Assembly (NCBI GenBank): GCA_947085765.1
Contig: CAMTXZ010000101.1
Span: 1 to 16,944 of the forward strand
Direction of reading: 5' to 3'
DNA from: JAKFXL01 sp947085765
GTDB taxonomy: Bacteria > Pseudomonadota > Gammaproteobacteria > Tenderiales > Tenderiaceae
Length of the DNA stretch: 16,944 bases
Shown: one piece after another, positions 7,609-14,844 of the stretch
Numbering within the stretch: the stretch's first letter is position 1
Layout: each line of letters begins with the position of its first letter
Position numbers and translations under genes: made by a program
Notes under the pieces: generated by a model
What the model saw: only the letters and a program-made list of their open reading frames with translations
What the model was told of the DNA's origin: nothing
Databases searched by the model: none

Positions 7609-7737
7609 CGGCAAGCGATTAAATAAGCACCGCCCTTGCGCTGCACCATTGATGCTTTTTGTGGTTGAGTATTCATAGAATCAATGGCGATTTCGTTTGA
7701 CGCGCGTTGACTCCTTATACCCTATGCGCCACACTGA
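7609..7737 (+). other. holA-riboswitch spacer; probable alx promoter
   Basis: First part of a 354-nt stretch without genes; the rest holds the riboswitch and its terminator. A TTGACT hexamer at 7707-7712 is followed 17 bp later by CACACT (7730-7735). This is a weak but correctly spaced promoter candidate that would start transcription at the riboswitch. No open frame or strong hairpin is seen in the rest. Confidence 0.3.
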
Positions 7738-7865
7738 CGCCACTTCCAGAAGGGGAGTAGCTTTCCGCCTCGGCATCGTCAGCACGGCCCGTTAAATCGG
7801 CCCGGTGTCCAGGGTAACCTTGCGGTTACAAGCGAGACCTTCGTCGGTGACGACGATGGCCTATT
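7738..7865 (+). promoter_or_regulatory. yybP-ykoY manganese riboswitch
   Basis: Two conserved blocks of the yybP-ykoY family (Rfam RF00080) are present. AGGGGAGTAGC begins at 7751 and forms the first loop; GAGACCTTCG begins at 7834 and forms the facing loop. Both contribute to Mn2+ binding in the known structures. Between them lie the GGTAACC-TTGC-GGTTAC hairpin and, after the second block, TCGTC-GGT-GACGA. GCCA at 7739-7742 can pair with TGGC at 7857-7860 to close the aptamer. In E. coli the same element precedes alx, as here. Binding of Mn2+ is expected to raise expression of the gene downstream. The boundaries are approximate. Confidence 0.87.
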
Positions 7866-7900
7866 TGTAAAATTCGAGCCCTGGCTCCTGATTTCCAAAC

Positions 7901-7940
7901 AGCCCCCGTGTACACCGGCGTACACGGGGGCTTTTTATTT
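7901..7940 (+). terminator. Intrinsic terminator between riboswitch and alx
   Basis: A 13-bp GC-rich stem (7901-7913 with 7920-7932) around the loop ACCGGC is followed by TTTTTATTT. It lies downstream of the aptamer and upstream of the alx ribosome binding site, where a riboswitch expression platform would be. It could instead end read-through from holA. No competing antiterminator helix could be found by eye. Confidence 0.85.
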
Positions 7941-7962
7941 GGCTGAAATTCGGGAGACGATC

Positions 7963-8928
7963 ATGGTTGAGAGTATCGGAACGTGGTGGATGTGGACGGG
8001 GTTCTTCGTCCTGGTGGTTGTGATGATTCTGGTGGATCTGTTTTTGCTTGGTGGCCGCACGGCACACAAAGTCTCGGTGAAAGAGGCCGCTACCTGGTCG
8101 GTGGTCTGGGTCAGCATCTCGCTGCTCTTCTGCGGTGCATTGTGGTGGTATCTCGACGGCGCCTTCGGGCGTGATCTCGCCAATGAAAAGGCGCTGGAGT
8201 TCCTGGCCGGTTATGTGGTGGAAAAATCGCTGGCAGTGGATAACGTCTTTGTCTGGCTGATGCTCTTCAGCTACTTCGCCATTCCGCCAGAGTATCAGCG
8301 CCGCGTGTTGCTCTATGGAGTGTTGGGAGCGATCATCATGCGCACGGTGATGATCCTGATCGGCGCCTGGCTGATCAGCCAGTTTCACTGGATTCTCTAC
8401 TTCTTCGGCGTCTTCCTGCTTATCACCGGCGCCAAGATGCTCTGGTTCGCCGATGCCAAGCCCGACCTGGAGGCGAATCCATTACTGAAGTGGATGCGTG
8501 GCCATCTGCGTATCTCCAAAGAGCTGGTGGGTGAAAAATTCTTCACAAGGCAGAACGGCATACTCTTCGCCACGCCGCTGTTTTTAGTGCTGGTGTTGGT
8601 GGAGATAACAGATCTGATCTTCGCCGTGGACAGTATCCCGGCGGTCTTTGCTATCACCACCGACCCCTTCATCGTGCTCACCTCCAACATCTTCGCCATC
8701 CTCGGCCTGCGCGCCATGTACTTCCTGCTCGCCGACGTGGCGGACCGCTTCACGCTGCTCAAATATGGCCTGGCGGTGGTGTTGATCTTCATCGGCGTAA
8801 AGATGCTGCTGATGGATGTCTACAAGATCCCGGTCGGCTTTGCCCTGGCAGTGGTGGCGACCATCATCGGTTTGTCCGTGGTATTAAGCTTGCTGCGTGA
8901 ACGTAAACTGCGCGCTGCCGGAAAGTAA
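7963..8928 (+). CDS. alx: TerC-family membrane protein Alx, putative Mn2+ exporter
   Basis: 321 residues, the same length as E. coli Alx, and very similar throughout. It is an inner-membrane protein with about nine hydrophobic segments, beginning with TGFFVLVVVMILVDLFLLGG. The acidic membrane signatures of the TerC family are present: EKSLAVDNVFVW with D93, and EITDLIFAVDSIPA with E214, D217 and D223. These probably coordinate the metal. SNIFAILGLRAMYFLLA is also conserved. Alx and related TerC proteins export Mn2+ and protect against manganese stress. The upstream Mn2+ riboswitch fits this role. The ATG at 7963 has GGGAG six bases upstream. It appears to be a single-gene unit, as a terminator follows at once. 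Confidence 0.93.
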   Translation: MVESIGTWWMWTGFFVLVVVMILVDLFLLGGRTAHKVSVKEAATWSVVWVSISLLFCGALWWYLDGAFGRDLANEKALEFLAGYVVEKSLAVDNVFVWLMLFSYFAIPPEYQRRVLLYGVLGAIIMRTVMILIGAWLISQFHWILYFFGVFLLITGAKMLWFADAKPDLEANPLLKWMRGHLRISKELVGEKFFTRQNGILFATPLFLVLVLVEITDLIFAVDSIPAVFAITTDPFIVLTSNIFAILGLRAMYFLLADVADRFTLLKYGLAVVLIFIGVKMLLMDVYKIPVGFALAVVATIIGLSVVLSLLRERKLRAAGK

Positions 8929-8948
8929 TCCCGGTAGGAGTGATACGA

Positions 8949-8973
8949 GGGGGCCAGAGATGGCCCCTTTTTT
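8949..8973 (+). terminator. Intrinsic terminator after alx
   Basis: The stem GGGGCCA-GAGA-TGGCCCC (8950-8967) is followed directly by six T (8968-8973). It lies 21 nt after the alx stop. The remaining gap up to the next gene (8974-9118) has a near-perfect palindrome CGTCGTTGCAATGACG at 8994-9009 and no open frame worth calling. Confidence 0.9.
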
Positions 8974-9118
8974 GTTGTTGTGGCAATGAGAGGCGTCGTT
9001 GCAATGACGAACAGGAGAAACTCTGCCACTATCGCAACAAAATCCCGATGGATGAGTCGGGCAGGAGCACCGTTTTGATAAGTACAAACGTCGAAATTGA
9101 ATACAGCAGAACAGAAAC

Positions 9119-9625
9119 ATGAAAACAGCCAAGGTCACTATCGCCCTAATCAACCCCAAAACAGTCACCAATGTTGGCGCCGTGATGCGCGCTGCAGGTT
9201 GCTACCACGTTGATGCCGTCATCTACAGTGGCACCCGTTACGACCGCGCCGTAAAAATGCAGACTGATACTAAAGATAGACGCCAAACAATTTCGTTAAC
9301 CGGCGTAGACGATCTGCTCGCCAACATTCCTGCCGATACCAAAGTGATCTGTGTAGAGCTGGCAGAGGGGGCGATACCGCTGCCTGAGTTTCATCACCCG
9401 GAAAATGCGATGTATGTTTTTGGTCCGGAAGACGGCACCATCAACCAGGCAATCATCGACCGAGCCGACGCGGTGGTTTATGTGCCAACGGTGGGGTGTA
9501 TGAACCTTGCCGCCAGTGTCAATGTGGTGCTCTATGATCGATTGGCAAAATCAGGTTTCAGTAAAGTGGGTGATGAGCTGATTCGTGAGAGCCGAGATAC
9601 CAACAACACGGTGAAGGTGCGGTAG
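9119..9625 (+). CDS. TrmH/SpoU-family RNA 2'-O-methyltransferase
   Basis: 168 residues, a SPOUT (trefoil-knot) methyltransferase that uses S-adenosylmethionine. Motif 1 is INPKTVTNVGAVMRAAG, with N18 and R24. Motif 2 is VFGPEDG (100-106). Motif 3 is VPTVGCMNLAASVNV (122-136), which forms the knot and the SAM pocket. There is no extra RNA-binding domain, so it is a minimal member of the family. The target, a tRNA or rRNA ribose, cannot be read from the sequence. The ATG at 9119 starts just before the first conserved strand; the ribosome binding site is weak. It stands alone between the alx terminator and the marC-like gene. Confidence 0.88.
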   Translation: MKTAKVTIALINPKTVTNVGAVMRAAGCYHVDAVIYSGTRYDRAVKMQTDTKDRRQTISLTGVDDLLANIPADTKVICVELAEGAIPLPEFHHPENAMYVFGPEDGTINQAIIDRADAVVYVPTVGCMNLAASVNVVLYDRLAKSGFSKVGDELIRESRDTNNTVKVR

Positions 9626-9767
9626 CGAGTCCTGGTTGCCATCGCTCACTTTAGTGGGCCACACGCCATTCTGTTAAACTGCGCCACACTGCATTTGTCC
9701 CCACGCTGGAATATGGGGGCAGGAAACGCAGGCAATTTTCCGCCGCCCACTCAAAAGAAAAAACCAG

Positions 9768-10406
9768 ATGCTTGATACTGCCCAATACTTCAAAATATTT
9801 ATCGGTCTGTTGGCGATCGTCAATCCCTTTGGCGCGATACCGATGTTCATCAGCATGACCGCTGATGAAAACAGTCAGCAACGCCGCAAGACCATCAATA
9901 TGGTAGCCATTGGCGTGACCGTCATCTTGTTGGTGGCGCTATTTTTTGGTGAACATCTATTGTCTTTTTTTGGTATCACCATTGATTCTTTCCGTGTCGG
10001 CGGCGGCATATTGGTATTGCTGATGGCCATCGCCATGCTGCACGCAAAAACCAGCCCCATCAAACAGACCGATACCGAGGCCCACGAGTCGATAGAAAAA
10101 GAGTCCGTCGCTATCGTGCCGCTGGCGATGCCGCTGCTCGCCGGCCCGGGTGCCATTAGTACCGTAATACTGACGGCACACAAGGGAAGTGGTGTTCTCC
10201 ACTACATGATGATTGCACTCTGCATTGGTATGTTGAGTCTGGTGGTGTGGGGCGTGCTGCGGTTATCACCCTGGATAGAACGTCGCATAGGGGCCACCGG
10301 CATTAATATTTTCACCCGCATCATGGGCCTGATGCTGACAGCGATTGCGATCGAGTTTATCGCCAGCGGTATTAAGGGGCTGTTTCCGGTGCTGGCAGGG
10401 GCGTAA
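9768..10406 (+). CDS. MarC-family inner-membrane protein (YchE-like)
   Basis: 212 residues with about six membrane segments. It resembles E. coli YchE more than MarC or YhgN: the start YFKIFIGLLAIVNPFGAIPMF, then FGITIDSFRVGGGILVL, VPLAMPLLAGPGAIST, and TRIMGLMLTAIAIEFIASGIKG at the end. The repeated N/D-P-F/L-G and AGPG loops are typical of the family. These proteins are often labelled amino acid or antibiotic-resistance related, but their substrate is not established, and the link of MarC to drug resistance has not held up. The ATG at 9768 gives the usual N-terminus, although only a weak purine-rich AAAAGAAA precedes it. The mrr gene follows 61 nt later on the same strand. Confidence 0.92.
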   Translation: MLDTAQYFKIFIGLLAIVNPFGAIPMFISMTADENSQQRRKTINMVAIGVTVILLVALFFGEHLLSFFGITIDSFRVGGGILVLLMAIAMLHAKTSPIKQTDTEAHESIEKESVAIVPLAMPLLAGPGAISTVILTAHKGSGVLHYMMIALCIGMLSLVVWGVLRLSPWIERRIGATGINIFTRIMGLMLTAIAIEFIASGIKGLFPVLAGA

Positions 10407-10467
10407 TAGTTGTTGTCTTGGTTCCCGTGCGAGAGCAGGGGGGAGCAATAAGAGGGAGCTTGTTATC

Positions 10468-11388
10468 GTGGCAATTCCAAATTATCAAACACTCATGCTA
10501 CCTGTGTTGAGGCTGGCATCGGATGGCAAGGAACACAAGTTCAGTCAGGCAGTCGAAGAGCTGGCTAGCGAATTTGATCTTACAACTGAGGAAGTGAGCG
10601 AGCTTCTCCCGAGTGGTAGTCAATCTGTTTTCAATAATCGTGTTGGTTGGGCACGATCTTATCTGAAACAGGCGGGACTTCTTATGTCACCAAAACGAGG
10701 GTTTTTTACCATCACACAGAAGGGGGCAGAGCTACTAGCAACAAATCCAGTGCAGGTGGATACATCGGTTCTTGAACGATATCCAGAATTCATTGAGTTC
10801 AAAAACCGTAAAAAAGATAAAGGTGAAGCCGAATCACAAATAGAATCGTCATTTGAACAGGAGTCGATCTTGACGCCAGAAGATGCGCTTGCATCGGCTT
10901 ACAAAAAACTCCGCTCGACAGTGGAGTCTGAAATATTGAGTGCAGTCAAAGAGGCTTCTCCTTCATTTTTTGAACGGTTGGTAGTCGATCTTCTTGTGAA
11001 AATGGGTTACGGAGGCAATCGACAAGATGCAGGTAAGGCGCTTGGTAAAAGCGGTGACGGTGGTATAGATGGCATTATTAACGAGGACCGTCTCGGTCTG
11101 GACGTAATATATATTCAAGCTAAACGCTGGGAAGGTTCGGTTGGCCGCCCTGAAATACAGAAATTTGCAGGTGCACTACAGGGGCAGCGTGCTCGAAAAG
11201 GAGTGTTCATCACAACGTCATTTTTTACCAAGGACGCAAGAGAATATACCGCAGTGATTGAATCAAAAATAATTTTGATTGATGGTGAGCATCTTTCAAA
11301 ATTGATGGCAGAACATAATGTTGGGGTTTCAACAGTTGGTCAGTACGAGGTTAAAAAACTGGATTCAGACTATTTTGATAATGAGTGA
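10468..11388 (+). CDS. mrr: Mrr-type (type IV) restriction endonuclease
   Basis: 306 residues, like the 304 of E. coli Mrr. The N-terminal winged-helix domain begins IPNYQTLMLPVLRLASDG and includes VFNNRVGWARSYLKQAGLL. A linker rich in Lys and Glu spans about 105-145. The C-terminal nuclease domain carries the PD-(D/E)XK-type signature: GDGGIDG with D201, and QAKRW with Q217 and K219. GVFITTSFFTKDARE follows, and the end is LDSDYF. Mrr cuts DNA with methylated bases and in E. coli also responds to pressure stress. No methyltransferase or specificity subunit is nearby, as expected for a type IV enzyme. The GTG at 10468 has GGGAG upstream and fits the family start. The gene is visibly richer in A/T than its neighbours, which suggests acquisition. 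Confidence 0.95.
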   Translation: MAIPNYQTLMLPVLRLASDGKEHKFSQAVEELASEFDLTTEEVSELLPSGSQSVFNNRVGWARSYLKQAGLLMSPKRGFFTITQKGAELLATNPVQVDTSVLERYPEFIEFKNRKKDKGEAESQIESSFEQESILTPEDALASAYKKLRSTVESEILSAVKEASPSFFERLVVDLLVKMGYGGNRQDAGKALGKSGDGGIDGIINEDRLGLDVIYIQAKRWEGSVGRPEIQKFAGALQGQRARKGVFITTSFFTKDAREYTAVIESKIILIDGEHLSKLMAEHNVGVSTVGQYEVKKLDSDYFDNE

Positions 11389-11455
11389 TGGGGTAACAGT
11401 CTTTGGAGTGTTCGGTTTGAAAACTATCCCCCGCGTTGAAGAAACTACCCCAATC

Positions 11456-11485
11456 GCGACAGCCCCCCCCACAAATTGCTAAAAT
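11456..11485 (+). promoter_or_regulatory. Putative proA promoter with a C8 tract in the spacer
   Basis: GCGACA (11456-11461) and TAAAAT (11480-11485) are separated by 18 bp, upstream of proA. The -10 box is a good match and the -35 box is partial. The spacer contains eight consecutive C (11463-11470). The predicted transcript would have a leader of about 45 nt. Confidence 0.4.
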
Positions 11486-11537
11486 AGACCTTCTTGCCCC
11501 TAGTGGGCCCCATGACTCAAATCGGAATTCTAAATCT

Positions 11538-12797
11538 ATGAGCGACGTTAAAGAGTATATGACCCGTGTCGGCCAACAGGCCCGTGCTGCTGCGCGTGCC
11601 TTGAGCCGTGTTGAAACGAAGCTGAAAAACGTGGCGTTGGAGGCAATTGCCTCGGCCATCGAGGCGGATGAGGCGGCGTTGCTGGCGGCCAATGGGCTGG
11701 ATATGGCGGCGGGGCGCAAGAGTGGTTTGGACGCGGCGTTGCTGGATCGTCTGGAACTGACCTCGCAGGGGATTGCCGGTATGGCGCAGGGGATTCGCCA
11801 GATTATTGCGCTGCCCGACCCGGTTGGCAGCATCAGTGATATGAGTTATCGCCCTTCGGGCATTCAGGTTGGCAAGATGCGGGTGTCGCTGGGGGTTGTT
11901 GGCATCATCTATGAATCGCGCCCCAATGTGACGGCAGATGCGGCGGCGTTGTGCCTGAAGTCGGGTAATGCAGCGATTTTGCGTGGTGGTTCTGAGGCGA
12001 TCAATTCCAATCGCGCCATTGCCAAGTGTATTCATGCCGGATTGGAGAAGGCGGGGTTGCCGACGACGGCGGTGCAGGTGGTGAATACCACCGACCGTGA
12101 TGCGGTGGGCATGATGATTACGATGCCGGAGTATGTGGATGTGATCATCCCTCGCGGCGGCAAGCGCTTGATTGAGCGTATCAGCGCCGAGGCGAAGGTG
12201 CCGGTGATAAAACACCTGGACGGTATCTGCCACGTATATATAGATGATGAGGCGGATATCGAGAAGGCGATTCAGATTGCCTTTAACGCCAAGACTCACC
12301 GTTATGGCGTCTGCAATGCGATGGAGACGCTGCTGGTGGCGGAGGGCATTGCCGAGCGGGTTCTGCCTGAGCTGTGTGGCATGTATCGCGAAAAGGGTGT
12401 GGAGCTGCGCGGTTGCGCCACTACCCAGCGTCTGGTCGCTGGTGTTGTGCCGGCGGTGGAACAGGACTGGGCGACGGAATATCTGGCGGCGGTGTTGTCG
12501 ATCCGGGTTGTTAAGGATGTGGATGAGGCGATGGATCTTATCGCTCAATATAGTTCGGGCCACACCGAGGCGATTGTGACGGAGAACTACACCAAGGCGC
12601 GTCGCTTCCTGCGTGAGGTGGACTCATCTTCGGTGATAGTGAATGCCTCGACCCGTTTTGCTGATGGTTTTGAGTACGGATTTGGTGCCGAGATTGGTAT
12701 CAGTACCGATAAATTTCACGTTCGTGGCCCGGTCGGTCTTGAGGGGCTGACGTCGCAGAAATATGTTGTGCTTGGCGACGGCCATATCCGCCAATGA
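11538..12797 (+). CDS. proA: Glutamate-5-semialdehyde dehydrogenase (gamma-glutamyl phosphate reductase)
   Basis: 419 residues against 417 in E. coli. It reduces gamma-glutamyl phosphate to glutamate semialdehyde with NADPH, the second step of proline synthesis from glutamate. Family motifs are present: GVVGIIYESRPNVTADAAA and LKSGNAAILRGGSEA in the cofactor domain, and IPRGGKRLI. HLDGICHVYID contains the catalytic cysteine C231. SSVIVNASTRFADGFEYG and GAEIGIST are near the end. The open frame extends 34 codons upstream, but the ATG at 11538 matches the family start. The ribosome binding site is weak. proB is not in the window. It precedes nadD with a long inverted repeat between them. Confidence 0.97.
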   Translation: MSDVKEYMTRVGQQARAAARALSRVETKLKNVALEAIASAIEADEAALLAANGLDMAAGRKSGLDAALLDRLELTSQGIAGMAQGIRQIIALPDPVGSISDMSYRPSGIQVGKMRVSLGVVGIIYESRPNVTADAAALCLKSGNAAILRGGSEAINSNRAIAKCIHAGLEKAGLPTTAVQVVNTTDRDAVGMMITMPEYVDVIIPRGGKRLIERISAEAKVPVIKHLDGICHVYIDDEADIEKAIQIAFNAKTHRYGVCNAMETLLVAEGIAERVLPELCGMYREKGVELRGCATTQRLVAGVVPAVEQDWATEYLAAVLSIRVVKDVDEAMDLIAQYSSGHTEAIVTENYTKARRFLREVDSSSVIVNASTRFADGFEYGFGAEIGISTDKFHVRGPVGLEGLTSQKYVVLGDGHIRQ

Positions 12798-12918
12798 GCC
12801 TATGAATAAGTCACTGAAGCGGCGTCTGCTGCGTTGCAACGTGTCTAAAAATGCTCATGTGCTATTTGTGCATTGCGCCGTGCATCCATCCGCTTGATCA
12901 ACTTGTTCATAGGCTCAT
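12794..12918. repeat. Long inverted repeat filling the proA-nadD gap
   Basis: The arms 12794-12811 and 12901-12918 (ATGAGCCTATGAATAAGT and its complement) pair over 18 positions with one T-G wobble. After a 5 by 5 internal loop, six more pairs form (12817-12822 with 12890-12895). The left arm covers the proA stop codon. The right arm ends two bases before the nadD ATG and holds its only SD-like AGG. The 67-nt centre has no open frame. The size, about 125 bp with inverted ends, would suit a MITE or intergenic repeat; as RNA it would be a long hairpin. No poly-T tail follows, so it is not a classic terminator. Confidence 0.75.
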
Positions 12919-12920
12919 AG

Positions 12921-13553
12921 ATGATTGGCATCTTCGGCGGCACCTTTGATCCGGTTCACTTTGGCCATCTGCGGCCGTTGCTGGAGGTGCGCGAAGCGCT
13001 GCATCTGGATGAGGTGCGACTGATTCCCTGTTATATTCCATCGCATCGCGGTACGCCGGGGGCGACTCCGGCGCAGCGGCTGGCGATGTTGCGGCTGGCG
13101 CTGGATGAGACTCCCGGTTTTGTTATTGATGAACGTGAATTGCAGCGTGGCGGCCCATCCTACATGGTCGATACCTTGCAATCGTTGCGTGATGAACTGG
13201 GGAGTTTGCCGCTCTGTCTGATTTTGGGCATGGATGCCTTTGTCAGGCTTGATACATGGCATGAGTGGTCGCGGCTGATTGAGCTGGCCCATATTGTGGT
13301 GATGCAGCGTCCGGGTTGTGCAGCGCCCAGTGGTGCAGTGGCCGAGCTGGTGGCCAGGCGCCAGATAAAAGTGTGTAGTGAATTAGAACAATCACCAGCG
13401 GGTGGTATCTGGTTTCAGCCAGTCACCCAGCTGGAGATCGCAGCCACCGCGATACGGAAGCGGCTGGTGCTGGGTAGGGATATCCGCTTCCTCGTGCCGG
13501 AGCCGGTGCGGCAATATATTGAGGCCGGTGGCCTTTACCAATTACAAAAGTAA
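12921..13553 (+). CDS. nadD: Nicotinate-nucleotide adenylyltransferase
   Basis: 210 residues. It joins nicotinate mononucleotide and ATP to give deamido-NAD, a central step of NAD synthesis. The nucleotidyltransferase signature GGTFDPVHFGH is at 6-16, including the HxGH-type residues 13-16. PSYMVDTL and LILGMDAF follow, and the second ATP-binding motif appears as EIAATAIRKRL near 175-185. The ATG at 12921 is at the correct family start. Only AGG at 12911-12913 serves as a possible ribosome binding site, and it lies in the arm of the inverted repeat upstream. rsfS follows after 12 nt, probably in one operon. Confidence 0.97.
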   Translation: MIGIFGGTFDPVHFGHLRPLLEVREALHLDEVRLIPCYIPSHRGTPGATPAQRLAMLRLALDETPGFVIDERELQRGGPSYMVDTLQSLRDELGSLPLCLILGMDAFVRLDTWHEWSRLIELAHIVVMQRPGCAAPSGAVAELVARRQIKVCSELEQSPAGGIWFQPVTQLEIAATAIRKRLVLGRDIRFLVPEPVRQYIEAGGLYQLQK

Positions 13554-13565
13554 TGAGAGTAAAAG

Positions 13566-13922
13566 ATGCAAAAAATTGAAGAGATCAAAAATCTGGTAGT
13601 GGCGGCCCTTGAAGATTTGAAGGCCGTTAATCTGCAAGTGATTGACGTGCGCGGTAAAACAACGGTGGCTGATTACATGGTGATTGCCAGTGGCACATCG
13701 AATCGCCATGTTAAATCGCTGGCCAATAATGTGATTGTTGAGTCCAAAAAAGCGGGTCTCATGCCGTTTGGTATTGAAGGGGATAAGACGGGGGAGTGGG
13801 TGCTGGTCGATATGGGCGATGTCATCGTTCATGTTATGCAATCACAGACACGTGACTTCTATCAGTTGGAAAAACTATGGGAGACCCAGGCCGCCGAATC
13901 GGTTGCCAGTGCCAACGGCTGA
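13566..13922 (+). CDS. rsfS: Ribosome silencing factor RsfS
   Basis: 118 residues, formerly YbeB/DUF143. It binds ribosomal protein uL14 on the large subunit and blocks joining with the small subunit when nutrients are short. Family features are AALEDLKAVNLQVIDVRGKTT, then ADYMVIASGTSNRHVKSLAN, GIEGDKTGEWVLVDMGDVIVHVM, and the final RDFYQLEKLW. GAGAG lies upstream of the ATG at 13566. Its stop TGA overlaps the first base of the rlmH start, so the two are coupled. The usual nadD-rsfS-rlmH order is kept, without the cobC gene found between nadD and rsfS in E. coli. Confidence 0.96.
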   Translation: MQKIEEIKNLVVAALEDLKAVNLQVIDVRGKTTVADYMVIASGTSNRHVKSLANNVIVESKKAGLMPFGIEGDKTGEWVLVDMGDVIVHVMQSQTRDFYQLEKLWETQAAESVASANG

Positions 13923-14392
13923 TGCGAATTCACCTCATTGCCGTTGGGCAGAAGATGCCGGACTGGGTCAAAAAAGGGTATGAAGAGTACGCCAAACGTC
14001 TGCCGCATGGCTGCTCTCTGCATCTTATTGAGATTGCGCCGGGGCATCGTAGCAAGAGCAGTGATCTAAATCGCGCCATCGAGGAAGAGGGCCACAAGGT
14101 TCTTGGCGCGATCCCCCAAAACTGTCGTATTGTCGCGCTGGATGAGCGCGGCAAACAGTGGACGACACTACAACTCGCCTCACAATTGGAAGAGTGGCTG
14201 CAGGATGGGCGTGATATTGCATTACTGGTAGGCGGGCCTGATGGTCTGTCACCAGAGTGTAAGCAGCGTGCTGAACAGCTCTGGTCTCTCTCCATTCTCA
14301 CTCTGCCGCACCCGTTGGTGCGGGTGTTTCTTGCGGAGCAGCTCTATCGTGCCTGGAGTGTGACGCAGGGACACCCGTACCATCGGGAGTAG
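13922..14392 (+). CDS. rlmH: 23S rRNA pseudouridine-1915 N3-methyltransferase RlmH
   Basis: 156 residues against 155 in E. coli. This SPOUT enzyme methylates pseudouridine 1915 in helix 69 of 23S rRNA in the assembled ribosome, using SAM. It begins MRIHLIAVGQKMPDWV. The SAM-binding knot shows as LLVGGPDGLS near 100-109, and the conserved C-terminus contains LPHPLVRVFLAEQLYRAW ending in PYH. The open frame extends upstream into rsfS, but the ATG at 13922, in a TGATG overlap, is the family start. No terminator is obvious after the stop. Confidence 0.97.
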   Translation: MRIHLIAVGQKMPDWVKKGYEEYAKRLPHGCSLHLIEIAPGHRSKSSDLNRAIEEEGHKVLGAIPQNCRIVALDERGKQWTTLQLASQLEEWLQDGRDIALLVGGPDGLSPECKQRAEQLWSLSILTLPHPLVRVFLAEQLYRAWSVTQGHPYHRE

Positions 14393-14844
14393 CGCCTTTT
14401 AAAAACATCTCTTTTCAGTTTTTCAATGCTGACGGTTAAGTATCTGTAAATAAGTTCCCTGATTTTTATTTTTTGTTTGTCGCTACACTGAAAATGAAGT
14501 TTGAAATAACCCCCTTTGTCAGCTTGTCTGTTGGCAGGTCTTATTTATACGTACTCACAATTGTTGTAACGGAACTAAAATTACGCCGCGCTAATTGAAC
14601 GTTATTAATTTATTTGCACTCTTTTACGTAATAAATATTAAAAAAGTGAGTTATTTTGATAATATGAAGTTCAATTTGATGATTTTTGTTTAAACTTTTT
14701 TGTTAGTAGTCTAATATTTTGTCAAGCGCGGTCGATGATGTTGGGGAAGTTGCAAGTCCGAAGCCTATTTTTGCCCTGGGGCGTCATTTGAAAAATGTGT
14801 CAACACTGGACGAAATTGAATAACTAAATATGGAGAATAATTTG
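14393..14844 (+). other. AT-rich spacer and leader upstream of the H1-like gene
   Basis: 452 nt with no supported gene. The centre (about 14570-14720) is strongly A/T-rich. It holds a perfect 8-bp inverted repeat, AATTGAAC at 14593-14600 and GTTCAATT at 14669-14676, with further imperfect dyads between. TAATAT at 14712-14717 is the best -10-like box; its -35 is unclear. From there to the ATG the leader would be about 125 nt. A 34-codon frame at 14494-14598 has no ribosome binding site and is not called. Confidence 0.5.

Noticed and set aside
7876..7887. Small GAGC/GCTC hairpin between riboswitch and terminator as an antiterminator
   Set aside because: It does not compete with either arm of the terminator stem.
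10345..10467. 41-codon upstream extension of mrr
   Set aside because: It overlaps the end of the marC-like gene, and the GTG at 10468 has a good ribosome binding site and matches the Mrr N-terminus.
11517..12563. 348-codon open frame on the minus strand opposite proA
   Set aside because: The plus strand encodes complete ProA. The reverse product is rich in Arg, His and Asn, as expected from the complement of GC-biased codons.
12794..12918. proA-nadD inverted repeat as an intrinsic terminator
   Set aside because: There is no T tract after the right arm and the internal loop is large, so it is listed as a repeat.
14494..14598. 34-codon open frame in the AT-rich spacer
   Set aside because: There is no ribosome binding site and no recognisable sequence; a frame of this length is expected by chance.
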